This document shows positions 8,747 through 17,600 of a DNA stretch of 64,000 nt, one piece after another. Each line of letters starts with the position of its first letter. Positions within the stretch are counted from its first letter, which is position 1. This DNA comes from Dyadobacter fermentans DSM 18053. Its GTDB lineage: Bacteria; Bacteroidota; Bacteroidia; Cytophagales; Spirosomataceae. The position numbers and the translations under genes are program-made. Location: contig NC_013037.1 of NCBI RefSeq assembly GCF_000023125.1, positions 6,550,501-6,614,500 on the forward strand, written 5' to 3'. The notes beneath the pieces are model-generated. The model saw only the letters and a list, made by a program, of their open reading frames with translations, had not been told where the DNA came from and searched no databases.

Positions 8747-10103
8747 CAATCCAAAGGCGTTAAAGCCTGTTGCAGAATACCTGTTTAGCAGACGCGAAGC
8801 CATACTCAACAACTGGCGGGTGGCATGCGAAAATGACAAAGCCCTGACGAGTGTGTTTGCGCTCACACGCCAGGAATTCAACAACCTCATGCCGGTTATT
8901 TTGGATATCCTCGAACAGCGCTTGCTCGGCCAGCCCGAAGGGGAAGATCTTTCGAATGCAGCGGCAGGACACGGGTTGCATCGTTGGCATAAAGCCATGG
9001 AACTGGTAGAAACCATGCGGGAATTGAACCACCTTTCGGCCGTTCTGTACCGCGAACTCGAAGACTACCAGGAGCTGTTTCCCGAGACAGATAAGTCGCT
9101 GATTTTGATTGTTTATCGGGAAATCACCGCAGTTCTTCAGGAAACATTCACGGGTAGCGTGCAGAAGTACGACGAATTGCAGAGACTATATGCGACCGGA
9201 CGGCTGAATGCGCTGAAAAGTACCGTTGAATCAATGAACGAACTGGCCCGAGAAAGAGGCGACATCCTCAGAAAATCGTCGCACGACCTGCGCGGAAGCC
9301 TGGGTGTTGCATCTTCGGCCGCGCATTTGTTGCAACTGGATCATCTTTCCGAAAGCGACCGAAACAAGTATCTGCAAATGCTGACCCGCAACCTGGGGAA
9401 TGTGCAGACGATGCTGAACGAACTGCTGGACCTGTCGCGGCTGGAATCCGGTCAGGAGCAATTGCAGATAACTGACGTGGATGCGAGTAATATCCTGAAC
9501 AGGCTCGTCAGTGGCGCGCAGGGCATGGCGCAAACACGCAACATCATACTGAAAGCCGACGGGCCCGCTTCCCTGAACGTGCAGACCGATCGCATTAAAC
9601 TGGAACGTATTGCCCAAAATTTGCTGATAAATGCTTTGTCATACAGTAGCTTAGGTCCGGAACGGAAGGGCATGGTATCCGTATCCTGGGCGTTTCAGGG
9701 GAATAATCAATGGGTCATGAGCATCCAGGACTCAGGCCCCGGTCTCAGGGGCCCGGCATCGAATGTGCTGTTCGATCAATTGAAGCCTACCGTAGAACCG
9801 ACGTCGGTATTGGGCCGGCACCTTACTGAGCCCGACGATGTGCAGCCTGTCAACATCCCGGAGATACCTGCGAGCAGTGAATTGGAGACATCGTCGGAGG
9901 CTACGCCCCGGGGCGAGGGCATTGGTTTGCAGATCGTGAAGCATTTATGCAATATGCTGCACGCAACATTGGAAGTTGAAAGCGAGCCCGGCAGAGGTAC
10001 GCTATTCCGGGTTCGTATGCCTGTGGAAGTTCCTGATGAAGCTGATTTGGAAAGTATTAGATCCGCAAATGCCGGAGCCGTTTCTGACAAAGGCAGTCGG
10101 TGA
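8736..10103 (+). CDS. Cytoplasmic sensor histidine kinase with RsbRD-like N-terminus
   Basis: A 455-residue kinase without membrane segments. The N-terminal 160 residues are helical (SRREAILNNW onward) and resemble the RsbRD/globin-like sensory segment. The H-box is Ser-Ser-His-Asp-Leu-Arg-Gly at about residue 185, the N-box is QNLLINALSYS, the G1 box is DSGPG and the G2 box is GEGIGLQI. Between G1 and G2 there is an unusually long Pro/Glu/Ser-rich insertion of about 55 residues where the ATP lid normally sits. No response regulator gene is adjacent. Its start codon is inside a candidate RNA hairpin. Confidence 0.85.
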   Translation: MQKTNPKALKPVAEYLFSRREAILNNWRVACENDKALTSVFALTRQEFNNLMPVILDILEQRLLGQPEGEDLSNAAAGHGLHRWHKAMELVETMRELNHLSAVLYRELEDYQELFPETDKSLILIVYREITAVLQETFTGSVQKYDELQRLYATGRLNALKSTVESMNELARERGDILRKSSHDLRGSLGVASSAAHLLQLDHLSESDRNKYLQMLTRNLGNVQTMLNELLDLSRLESGQEQLQITDVDASNILNRLVSGAQGMAQTRNIILKADGPASLNVQTDRIKLERIAQNLLINALSYSSLGPERKGMVSVSWAFQGNNQWVMSIQDSGPGLRGPASNVLFDQLKPTVEPTSVLGRHLTEPDDVQPVNIPEIPASSELETSSEATPRGEGIGLQIVKHLCNMLHATLEVESEPGRGTLFRVRMPVEVPDEADLESIRSANAGAVSDKGSR

Positions 10104-10165
10104 ATTGATGGAAGTAACCGCTAAAATGCTTATCTTGACATATCATCCCATCAAAAGCTTCGCAT

Positions 10166-10378
10166 ATGCTTAGTGATAAAACAATGTACGGCCTGATAGT
10201 GCTTGTTTACTGTTGTCTTTTACTGGCGCATCTATGGCCGTTTATAGCCCAGCGTTGGGTGGCTTACAGTCAAAACAGATCAGTCGGAGAGATTCCCAGA
10301 CAGTCCAAAAACAAATTGCTCACAGGCGGGCTTGCATTCTTGAGCGGCGTGCTTTGGCTTGTGCTGTATTTCAGATAA
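10166..10378 (+). CDS. Small two-helix membrane protein
   Basis: A 70-residue protein with two hydrophobic segments (residues about 8-28 and 50-68) separated by a basic polar loop, QNRSVGEIPRQSKNK. Hydrophobicity pattern and codon use are gene-like. No family recognised. It lies 62 nt after the kinase gene. Confidence 0.5.
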   Translation: MLSDKTMYGLIVLVYCCLLLAHLWPFIAQRWVAYSQNRSVGEIPRQSKNKLLTGGLAFLSGVLWLVLYFR

Positions 10379-10392
10379 GAAAAGCGAACAGT

Positions 10393-10432
10393 GGCGTTAG
10401 CGATGTGTTATTGCAAACGGATCACTAACGCC
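10393..10432. repeat. Inverted repeat at the end of the truncated NmrA gene
   Basis: GGCGTTAGCGAT (10393-10404) and ATCACTAACGCC (10421-10432) pair with one mismatch around a 16-nt loop. It ends exactly at the stop codon of the truncated NmrA gene. It may be a terminator between converging genes or a scar of the event that truncated the gene. Confidence 0.45.
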
Positions 10433-10845
10433 TAAAACTTCCAAAAAAACAACGTGCTGCGGACGATGGTGTAGGGCAGGCCCGAGCTTTTCACGAGGTC
10501 TTCCTGGATTTTTTTGGCACGCATATAGCCCATGCCTTCCATCAGGTGTGTGCCCACAATGGAAAGGATCACGTGGTGTTTGACGCCCGCATTCCGTTCC
10601 GCGGATAGAATGTTGCGGCCCACAGTCTGGAAAAACTGGATGGCCGGACCATCCTCAAAAGAAGGCGAATTGGACAGATCGACGACTACATCAGCATTTT
10701 CCAATGCGTCTGAAAGCCCCTCGCCGGTGAGCGCATTGATGCCCGTTGAAGGAGAACCCGCGATGACGGTATGGCCGAGCTGGCGAAGTTTGTTAGTGAC
10801 GTTCGAGCCAATGAGGCCCGTGCCGCCTATGATGACAATTTTCAT
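10432..10845 (-). pseudogene. Truncated NAD(P)-binding NmrA-like gene
   Basis: The 137-residue product is closely similar to the first half of the full-length paralogue at 23991-24746 and also to 19435-20184. It begins MKIVIIGGTGLIGSNV (Rossmann GxxGxxG) and keeps the segment up to the position where the paralogues read STQFF. Here it reads STLFFWKF and stops, after a run of seven T on the coding strand. The C-terminal half with the substrate pocket is absent and is not found downstream. Its sigma-54-like promoter and paired upstream sites are still present, so it may still be transcribed. Confidence 0.75.
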
Positions 10846-10891
10846 GATACTGAAATATTTAAGTTTAAAATCGTGTAGATGATTCTAAACT

Positions 10892-10907
10892 TGCCATTTC
10901 AATGCCA
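10892..10907 (-). promoter_or_regulatory. Sigma-54-type promoter of the truncated NmrA gene
   Basis: On the minus strand the sequence reads TGGCATTGAAATGGCA: GG, ten bases, GC. It lies 47 bp before the start codon, and its GG is 64 bp from the centre of the upstream near-palindrome at 10964-10975. Confidence 0.7.
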
Positions 10908-10963
10908 GAAAATTAATTGCTTGAATGTTAGCTGTTTGGCTGAAAATAGGCTATTCCATTTTC

Positions 10964-11005
10964 ACTTTATTTAGTGAAAACATGAAATCCATCCTCTTAT
11001 TTGGT
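10964..11005 (-). promoter_or_regulatory. Paired upstream activator sites of the truncated NmrA gene
   Basis: The proximal site on the minus strand is ACTAAATAAAGT, extended to a dyad with arms TTCAC and GTGAA. A second, related stretch (plus strand TTATTTGGTGAA) follows 30 bp further upstream. Both are variants of the ACGAAATATCGT motif found at six other promoters here. Confidence 0.65.
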
Positions 11006-11040
11006 GAACATGAGCGGCGTGTCCGGCTGGACGTTGCGGC

Positions 11041-12824
11041 TCAATGCGTGTAGTAGTCGGCTTTGGAGATGCCGAGTTTGCGGATTTTCGAATGCAGGGT
11101 ATTTTCTGGAATGCCCAGTATGTCGGCGGCCCCGCCAATGCCGGAAATCTTGCCCCCGCACCGACGCAATACCTGTATGATGTGCGTGCGCTCGACTTCT
11201 TCCAGGGTCAAATCGGATTGCATTGTCTGCGCGTCGGTAGTTACCGCAGTCGCTGGCTGCAAGAAAAACTCGCGGATCATGGGTTCGGTGGTCAGCATCA
11301 CCGAGCGCTCGATCAGGTGTTCGAGCTCGCGCACATTACCCGGCCACAGGTAGGCCTGCAATTGCCGCAATGCATTGGCTGAGAGCTTCACCGTTTTCTT
11401 GCCGATGCTTTTGCTGAATTTGGACAGGAAACACCCGGCAAGGCTTTCGATATCCTCACGGCGGTCGCGGAGAGGCGGCAACTTTCAATCAGGCTGGCCG
11501 GCATGGCCGCGCAATTGACCTTGATCATCAGCTTCCCTTTTCGGGTAGACGCATTATGTACAGCCTTGGCGATCAGCTCCTTGCCGGTGCCCGTCTCGCC
11601 GAGCAGCAGCACCGTCGCATTGCTTTCTGCTACCAGCGAAATGAGCCGGTATACTTGCTGCATCGCCTCGCCATTGCCTACCAATTCTTCAAACCTCGTG
11701 TCGAGCTGCTGTTTGAGATAATCGTTTTCGTCTTCCAGCTGCTTTTTCAAAAGCAGGATCTGCTCGTGGGCCAGCACATTGGAAAGCGCGGTAGAAATTT
11801 GCGCGCAGACGCCTTGCAAAAGCGGCCCGCTGACCTGCTCTCCCAGCATCCACACCATGCCCAGCTTCTGCTCGCCCAACCTCAGCGCCGATGCATACAC
11901 GCTGCTGAGCCCGCGTTGCTCGCGCTGAATGGACAGTTTGAGGCACTTTGCTTCCAGGTTTTCATCAATGTCGAGCAGGATCGGCTGGCTGCTTTCAAAG
12001 ATCAATCTGATATGCTCGTCATTGATATTTAATGAATAAAACGCTTCATGCTCAGCAACATCGTTTTCCTGAAAAAATTCCTTATCAAAAAGGTACGGCC
12101 GCAGGGTAACCTGGTCTTCCGCGAGCAGGTACAAAACGGCAATCCGCGTTTGAAACAAGCCCTGCAAGACATTCGAAATCACATGGTCGAGGTCGGACCT
12201 GGTTTTGACGCCGGTAATGTCGTGTGAAAATGCGAGCATGAGCTGCTGCTCGGTCTGCCGGCGCAGAATTTCCTCATTAGCGATGATGTTGCCCATCGCG
12301 ATCGCGATTTGCGAGCAAATGCCCTGTAAGATCGGAATGTTGATCTCGTCAATGCTCAGCAGCAGCAACCCCACATTCGTATCGCCATTGCGCAATGCAA
12401 TGCCGACCATCGTTTTGAAACCCATATTGTCCCAAAGATCCAGATACGAAAGCCGGGAACCCCGTTGCAGTTCCTGCCGGACGCTGAATAGCATCGGCAC
12501 AGGGCTATCGAGAATCCGGTTCTGAACGCCGTCGTGGATCGGATACTTCTCGGCCACTACCTGTTCCAACAGACCTTGATCAAACGTGGAAGCGCCGGTA
12601 TCGTGCAGGTAGGCAAACATCGTTGTACCATCCGCATTGATTTTACGGATCACATAGCCGCCATCCGGGTTGAGCTTTCGAAATGCCTTGTTGACGACCC
12701 CAGCCAGGTCTTCCCGGCTCCGCACGGCCGTCATATCATTGCTGAAATCGAGCAGAAATGATTTCTCGTTTTCCTTTTGCAGGATTTCTTCGTGATTGAA
12801 ATCTGGGCTGGAAAACTGTTTCAT
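11041..12824 (-). pseudogene. GAF-GAF-AAA+-Fis activator with internal deletion
   Basis: Two overlapping frames encode the two ends of one sigma-54-type activator. The N-terminal part (from ATG 12824) has two GAF domains and the Walker A motif GETGTGKE, then runs to LIES at about 11482. The C-terminal part resumes at [10 protein letters not shown] and includes [15 protein letters not shown] and a Fis-type helix-turn-helix. Compared with the intact paralogue at 17601-19148, 301 bases are missing at the 11481/11482 junction. They carried GAFTGA, Walker B and the sensor I region, and the join shifts the frame. The gene cannot make a working ATPase. Confidence 0.85.
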
Positions 12825-12856
12825 CTGTGACAGGGTCGTTTTTAAATAAAATCGAT

Positions 12857-12888
12857 CAAAGTTATGAAACAGCAAAGTATTGATTCAA
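12857..12888 (-). promoter_or_regulatory. Candidate housekeeping promoter of the deleted activator gene
   Basis: On the minus strand a TAACTTTG box (12857-12864) matches the Bacteroidota -7 consensus TAnnTTTG; a TTG triplet lies 21 bp upstream. The box is about 33 bp before ATG 12824. No upstream paired sites like those of the neighbouring regulon are seen. Confidence 0.4.
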
Positions 12889-12984
12889 TCGGAAAATACC
12901 GCTAATGCATTGCCAGAAAAAATCCCCTCGCGACTTCCAAAAGATACTATCGCTACCGGTGCATTTTCGCTCTGCGAGCTGGGC

Positions 12985-13194
12985 TTACGGGAATTCGCTT
13001 CCCAGGTCGCCTCGCTCGGATAGCGTGGTCAGATCGATCATTTCAACGATCTGACGAATGTGCTCATCGTTCAGATGCACTCTGGGCGGCATCGGCGAAA
13101 TGTCGATGAGTTCACTCGAAGCAAGATCGTGTAGCAAGTTGACCACTACGGCCACCATGTGACCCGGCTGGACTTTGATATTGTATTCTAACAT
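12985..13194 (-). CDS. Small hypothetical protein
   Basis: A 69-residue product from ATG 13194 (MLEYNIKVQPGHMVAVVVN), mixed alpha/beta in character, with no signal or membrane segment. The frame is open upstream to 13317, but that part is not convincing. No family recognised. It lies upstream of the deleted activator in the same direction. Gene status is uncertain. Confidence 0.4.
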   Translation of the reverse strand: MLEYNIKVQPGHMVAVVVNLLHDLASSELIDISPMPPRVHLNDEHIRQIVEMIDLTTLSERGDLGSEFP

Positions 13195-13387
13195 ATGATG
13201 CTGACGACGGTCGGTTCTTGATTGTACGGGAATTTTGACGGCGATGAATAAGTCAGGGCCGCTTCCAGGCAAAATTGAAAAAACCGCGAATGGCCCTAAA
13301 TAGCACAATTTGGGCATCTGTTGTAAGAATACTAGTCCCTGCCGTTCAGCTCAATACGAGGTTTGTTACCCTTCTTCGGACCTGCTG

Positions 13388-13429
13388 ACTGTATTTAGCG
13401 CCGCCAGAAGTAATTGCACGAAATATCGC
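13388..13429 (+). promoter_or_regulatory. Paired upstream activator sites of the hydrolase operon
   Basis: The proximal site is ACGAAATATCGC (13418-13429), with its centre 65 bp before the GG of the promoter at 13486. The distal site is ACTGTATTTAGC (13388-13399), in inverted orientation and 30 bp further upstream. The 13195-13623 gap otherwise holds no gene. Confidence 0.75.
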
Positions 13430-13485
13430 CAGCAAATAAGTTGTTTATGATTCTATATTATGCTCAAAATCAATGTGTTACTGAT

Positions 13486-13502
13486 TTGGCATACACCTTG
13501 TA
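13486..13502 (+). promoter_or_regulatory. Sigma-54-type promoter of the hydrolase operon
   Basis: TTGGCATACACCTTGTA matches the -24 element well; the -12 element reads TTGT instead of TTGC. Predicted leader to ATG 13624 is about 110 nt. Confidence 0.7.
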
Positions 13503-13623
13503 ACCTACTATTCCGTCCGGGCATACTTCTCTGGTGATACAGTTGGATGACCGGCTCGTGACAAAACAGCCAACAAACCGTCGGAATAAGCTCAGTTAAC
13601 CACTTTTAAGCATTGTAAACAAA

Positions 13624-14616
13624 ATGGAAAAGAACAACAAAGAACCAATGGTGCAGGACTATGCCACAGACCCAGGCTTGTCCCGCGAGGTGAGGGAATT
13701 TTTGAAGATGGTGAACAATTCCGGAGCACCCGCCCTGGAAACGCTGTCGCTATCCGACGCCCAGGCCGGCCTTGCCCATGCGCAGGCATCGGTAAAAGTG
13801 GATGTTTCGGGGATAGAAATCGACCTGAAAACCATTATCAGCGACGGCTACACGGTAGAGTTGCACATTGTAAGGCCGGAAGGGGCTAAGGGCATATTGC
13901 CGGTATTCATGTTCATCCACGGCGGAGGCTGGATTCTCGGCGACTTCCCGACGCACCACCGGCTGGTACACGACATTGTGGTGGAGTCGGGCATGGCGGC
14001 AGTGTTCGTGAATTATTCGAGGACGTCCGATGCGCGCTACCCGCAGGCGATCAACGAGATTTATGCAGCCACCAAATGGGTAGCGGCCAACGGGCAACAG
14101 ATTCATGTCGACGGAAGCCGCATGGCGATCGTCGGCAACAGTGTAGGGGGGAACATGAGCACCGTTACCTGCCTCATGGCGAAGGAAAAAGGCGGGCCTG
14201 AAATCAAGCTGCAAGTGCTGATGTGGCCCATCGTCGATTCCGATTTCGAAACCGAATCCTACCGCAGGTTCGGCAAGGATCGCTTCCTGAGTACATCGCT
14301 CATGAAATGGATGTACGACCTATACATTAAGGACCCGGCGGAACGGAAGGCGATTTATGCCTCGCCGCTGCAAGCTACTTTGGAACAGTTGCGGGGGCTG
14401 CCGCCTGCGCTTATTCAAACAGCAGAAAACGATGTTCTCCGCGATGAAGGAGAAGCGTATGGTCGCAAGCTCGACGAAGCCGGTGTGCCCGTTACCACCG
14501 TTCGCTACAACGGCATGATCCACGATTTCGGGCTGCTGAATGGCCTCGCTACGCTCCCCGCCGTGCGTTCGCACATCGTGCAAATCGGCGCCGAGCTGAA
14601 AAAGTACCTCGGCTAA
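13624..14616 (+). CDS. Alpha/beta hydrolase, acetyl-esterase (HSL/Aes) type
   Basis: A 330-residue cytoplasmic esterase-like enzyme of the hormone-sensitive-lipase group. It has the oxyanion-hole motif His-Gly-Gly-Gly-Trp at about residue 100, the nucleophile elbow Gly-Asn-Ser-Val-Gly-Gly at about 175, the acid in ENDVLRDEGEAYGRKL and the catalytic His in GMIHDFGLL. These would hydrolyse short acyl esters. The elbow Ser is preceded by Asn rather than the common Asp. It heads a probable two-gene operon with another hydrolase and has the regulon-type promoter. Confidence 0.9.
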   Translation: MEKNNKEPMVQDYATDPGLSREVREFLKMVNNSGAPALETLSLSDAQAGLAHAQASVKVDVSGIEIDLKTIISDGYTVELHIVRPEGAKGILPVFMFIHGGGWILGDFPTHHRLVHDIVVESGMAAVFVNYSRTSDARYPQAINEIYAATKWVAANGQQIHVDGSRMAIVGNSVGGNMSTVTCLMAKEKGGPEIKLQVLMWPIVDSDFETESYRRFGKDRFLSTSLMKWMYDLYIKDPAERKAIYASPLQATLEQLRGLPPALIQTAENDVLRDEGEAYGRKLDEAGVPVTTVRYNGMIHDFGLLNGLATLPAVRSHIVQIGAELKKYLG

Positions 14617-14655
14617 CCGGCCGGGTTTAATTCAAAGATTATCCATAACCAACTC

Positions 14656-15453
14656 ATGATTATGTTGTATTTCAACAAAACAGTACTGGGTATGCTCGGT
14701 GCCGCATTGCTCGCACTGATGGCGCATCTGCCCGTACAAGCCCAGAAGGGCGTTAAAAGTATCGTATTGGTACACGGCGCATTTGCCGACGGTTCCAGCT
14801 GGTCCAAAGTGATACCGCTTCTGGAAGCCAAAGGGTTCAAGGTAACCGCCGTTCAAAACCCGCTCACCTCGCTGAACGACGATGCCACCGCTGCCAAACG
14901 CATTATTGCCTTGCAGGACGGCCCCGTGCTGCTGGTAGGGCATTCGTGGGGCGGCGTGGTGATCTCCGAAGCGGGCAACAACCCCAAAGTGGCCGGCCTC
15001 GTATATGTAGCCGCGTTCGCGCCGGACAATGGGCAGTCGCTGAATGACGTGGCCAAAACCGCTCCGCTTGCGCCGGGTAACGACCAGGTTCGCGCTGACT
15101 CCTTCGGTTACCTCACCCTCACGCCAAAAGGCACCTTCGAAAACTTCGCGCAGGACCTCTCCATGCCCGAACGCAAGCTCATCCTCGCCACGCAGGGCCA
15201 ATGGGCCGCTTCCACCACGGACGAAAAAGTGAAAAAGGCAGCCTGGCACCACAAGCCCTCGTGGTACATCATCGCAGGCCGCGACGGGATGATCAACCCG
15301 GATTTGCAGCGGGCATTGGCCAAAAAAATCAACGCCCAGTCACTGGAACTGAATGCCAGTCACGTCCCCATGCTTTCGCAGCCCGCCAAGGTAGCCGCAT
15401 TCATCGCACAGGCCGCGGCTGGTGTACCCGGCAAAAAGGTCGCCTCGAAATAG
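14656..15453 (+). CDS. Secreted alpha/beta hydrolase (EstC/salicylate-esterase-like)
   Basis: A 265-residue hydrolase. The signal peptide ends near Pro-Val-Gln-Ala-Gln (residue about 30). The nucleophile elbow is Gly-His-Ser-Trp-Gly-Gly, preceded by the N-terminal strand motif VLVHGAFADGSSW typical of the plant-MES-like/EstC group. Asp in AGRDGMINPD and His in LNASHVPMLS complete the triad. It lies 39 nt after the esterase-type hydrolase and is followed by a strong terminator, so the two probably form one regulon operon. The periplasmic location contrasts with the cytoplasmic partner. Confidence 0.88.
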   Translation: MIMLYFNKTVLGMLGAALLALMAHLPVQAQKGVKSIVLVHGAFADGSSWSKVIPLLEAKGFKVTAVQNPLTSLNDDATAAKRIIALQDGPVLLVGHSWGGVVISEAGNNPKVAGLVYVAAFAPDNGQSLNDVAKTAPLAPGNDQVRADSFGYLTLTPKGTFENFAQDLSMPERKLILATQGQWAASTTDEKVKKAAWHHKPSWYIIAGRDGMINPDLQRALAKKINAQSLELNASHVPMLSQPAKVAAFIAQAAAGVPGKKVASK

Positions 15454-15460
15454 CGCTCTC

Positions 15461-15510
15461 AAGTCCCAGGTCACCTTTCACTTCGTCGACAAGGTGGCCG
15501 GGACTTTTTT
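15461..15510 (+). terminator. Intrinsic terminator of the hydrolase operon
   Basis: AAGTCCCAGGTCACCTT pairs with AAGGTGGCCGGGACTT, with small imperfections, followed by T6. This separates the hydrolase operon from the bestrophin operon. Confidence 0.85.
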
Positions 15511-15541
15511 AAATACCCATTTAACACAACTGTCGACCTTC

Positions 15542-16549
15542 ATGCACATTGGCAAATCATACCGGCTTAAAGAATTTCTGGTCTGGACCCGGAGAAATAC
15601 GTACACACTGTTGCTGCTGGGGCTTTTTCCAGTGGTATTACACGAGGTATTTGAATTGAAATGGCTGAATGTGCCCTGGCCGGTGGTGGCTTTGCTGGGC
15701 ACGGCCACGGCTTTTACGGTGGGTTTCAAGAACGCGCAAACCTATAACCGGGCATCCGAAGGCCAGCGCATCTGGACTGACATTCTCAGCCTGAGCCGCT
15801 ACTGGGGCCTGGCCAGCATCGATTTTTTGAATGATGATTCCAAAAGCAGGATGCTGGTTTACCGGCACCTGGCCTGGCTCACGGCCCTGCGCTACTATTT
15901 GCGTGAGGACCGCATTTGGGAAAGCAACGACAAACGCCACAACAAAGAATACCAACGCTTTTTTCACATACCCGAGCGCGCCAGCACATTGGAAAGCGAA
16001 CTGCGCGACCTGCTGCCGCCGCACGAGCTGGAAGAAGTGCTGGCCTCAAAAAACAGGGCCGGGAAGATTTTGGCATTGCAAAGCAAAACGATCCGGTCGC
16101 TCAATGAGAATGCAGAAGTAATAGCCCCGCAATATGCCGAGTTGCAGCGGATGACCAAGGATTGTTATATCCTGCAAACCAAATGCGAACAGCTTAAAGA
16201 CTCGCCCTATCCGCGGCAGTACGCGGTGATCAACCACATTTTCGTGTGGACGTTTTGCTTTATGCTGCCGTTCGGCATCGTCCGCGATTTCGACCTGCTC
16301 AACGAGGTCGTGGGCAAGCCGCTCGAAGGTTACATGGCCTGGGCCACCATTCCGTTCAGCATGCTCATTTCGTGGATGTACATGTCGCTCGAACAGGTGG
16401 GCGAAAGCACCGAAAACCCGTTTGAGGGCAATGCCAACGACGTGCCTATTTCGCAAATGAGCCGGCAGCTGGACATTGAACTGCGCGAAATGCTGGGCGA
16501 AACGAACTTGCCGGAGGCATTGCAGCCCCGGAACGACATTATCCTTTAA
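15542..16549 (+). CDS. Bestrophin-family anion channel protein
   Basis: A 335-residue membrane protein of the bestrophin/UPF0187 group. I chose ATG 15542 (MHIGKSYRLKEFLVWT); the frame is open upstream through the terminator but cannot be the start. Hydrophobic helices lie at about residues 20-38, 45-62, 225-250 and 262-282. The family signature appears as NRASEGQRIWTDI and the conserved loop Leu-Pro-Phe-Gly. Bacterial members form pentameric ion channels. It starts a probable operon with the unknown protein 16568-17557 and the activator 17601-19148. Confidence 0.88.
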   Translation: MHIGKSYRLKEFLVWTRRNTYTLLLLGLFPVVLHEVFELKWLNVPWPVVALLGTATAFTVGFKNAQTYNRASEGQRIWTDILSLSRYWGLASIDFLNDDSKSRMLVYRHLAWLTALRYYLREDRIWESNDKRHNKEYQRFFHIPERASTLESELRDLLPPHELEEVLASKNRAGKILALQSKTIRSLNENAEVIAPQYAELQRMTKDCYILQTKCEQLKDSPYPRQYAVINHIFVWTFCFMLPFGIVRDFDLLNEVVGKPLEGYMAWATIPFSMLISWMYMSLEQVGESTENPFEGNANDVPISQMSRQLDIELREMLGETNLPEALQPRNDIIL

Positions 16550-16567
16550 CCTCAAACAATCAAACCG

Positions 16568-17557
16568 ATGGAAACGCTTAACCTTGAAATCCTCAATCCC
16601 GGCCCGATCCTGGCCGACCTGAAAACCAAGCTCCGGGCCCTGGCCGAATCGCCGCATTTCTACCTGCGGCGGCAGGCGAATGTCCGTCATGATGCGGAGC
16701 CGCATATCAATGAGCTCGGTATCCGGGAGTCGTCGCTGCCTGCTATCCTGCAAATGATCGGTATCCGCAGCGTAACGCTCAATGCCCCGCAAGACCTGAT
16801 GCCGCTCCACCGGCTGATCGACGACATTCCCCCCGCGGCCGCCGACCACGAGCAATGGCGCTACCTCACATGCGACGCGGTGATGCAGGTGTTACAGCCC
16901 TTCCTGGCCAACTGCCGCACGATCGCTTTCCAGGACTGGGCGGGGCTGTCGGGCGCTTCGGAGCTGTGGAGCAGCCTGCTGCGCGGCGTGATCCGGCCAG
17001 GCGGTAGGCAGGCGCTGGAATTCATATTCTACCTGGGCGACCCGCTTTCGAGGCGGTCGTTTCAGGTGGAAGAGGTTCTGGATATTATCGGTGAGTTTTC
17101 ACAGCACGGCCAGGTAACCGTCGCGCTGGACGAAGAGGAGGCCATTAAGCTGTGGATGGTGCTCAATGGCGTGCATGAGTACAGCAGCGTCACCGGCCAG
17201 GTGTTTCCCGATTTGAAAAGAAAATACATTTCCATATTCCGGACCATCCTCGTGGACAGGCTGCTGGTGTACTCGGCCACGCAGGCGATGATCTTCACCC
17301 GGCAGGCACAATTGCTGCTGGCCCGCAAAAAAGTGGCGTCGTCGTTCGAGATAGCACCCGAGGCACGCGAAAGTTTCATTGATGGTTTCTGCATCGGGCT
17401 GGTGCGTCAGCTGGACATCGTCCGTTGCCTCGCATTAGGCCTCATCGTGTTTGGCTCCCGCAGCGAAACGGGTGAAAAGCAGCCCGGACTCGTTTCGTAT
17501 ATCGATCGCTGGCAGGAGGACTTGCAACAGCAGGAAATCATGTATCTTTACCAGTAA
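16568..17557 (+). CDS. Unrecognised protein family A, paired with a sigma-54 activator
   Basis: A 329-residue soluble protein that I cannot assign. It is clearly a paralogue of 22959-23825. The shared core runs from NCRTIAFQDW (about 115) through VIRPGGR and EFIFYLGDP (151-159) to a Glu-rich helix and a C-terminal segment RESFIDGFCIGL. There is no signal peptide, membrane segment or nucleotide-binding loop. It lies 18 nt after the bestrophin gene and 43 nt before the activator. Because both copies sit directly upstream of a GAF-AAA+-Fis activator, a role in sensing or controlling the activator is a reasonable inference. Confidence 0.75.
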   Translation: METLNLEILNPGPILADLKTKLRALAESPHFYLRRQANVRHDAEPHINELGIRESSLPAILQMIGIRSVTLNAPQDLMPLHRLIDDIPPAAADHEQWRYLTCDAVMQVLQPFLANCRTIAFQDWAGLSGASELWSSLLRGVIRPGGRQALEFIFYLGDPLSRRSFQVEEVLDIIGEFSQHGQVTVALDEEEAIKLWMVLNGVHEYSSVTGQVFPDLKRKYISIFRTILVDRLLVYSATQAMIFTRQAQLLLARKKVASSFEIAPEARESFIDGFCIGLVRQLDIVRCLALGLIVFGSRSETGEKQPGLVSYIDRWQEDLQQQEIMYLYQ

Positions 17558-17600
17558 TGCCTTTTTTCAAATAAGGTTTTCAAACTAGCCTTCATGTAAT

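Noticed and set aside
12901..12916. GG-N10-GC element upstream of the deleted activator (minus strand TGGCAATGCATTAGC)
   Set aside because: No operator lies about 64 bp upstream and the -12 box is TTAGC; a TAnnTTTG promoter nearer the start explains the gene better.
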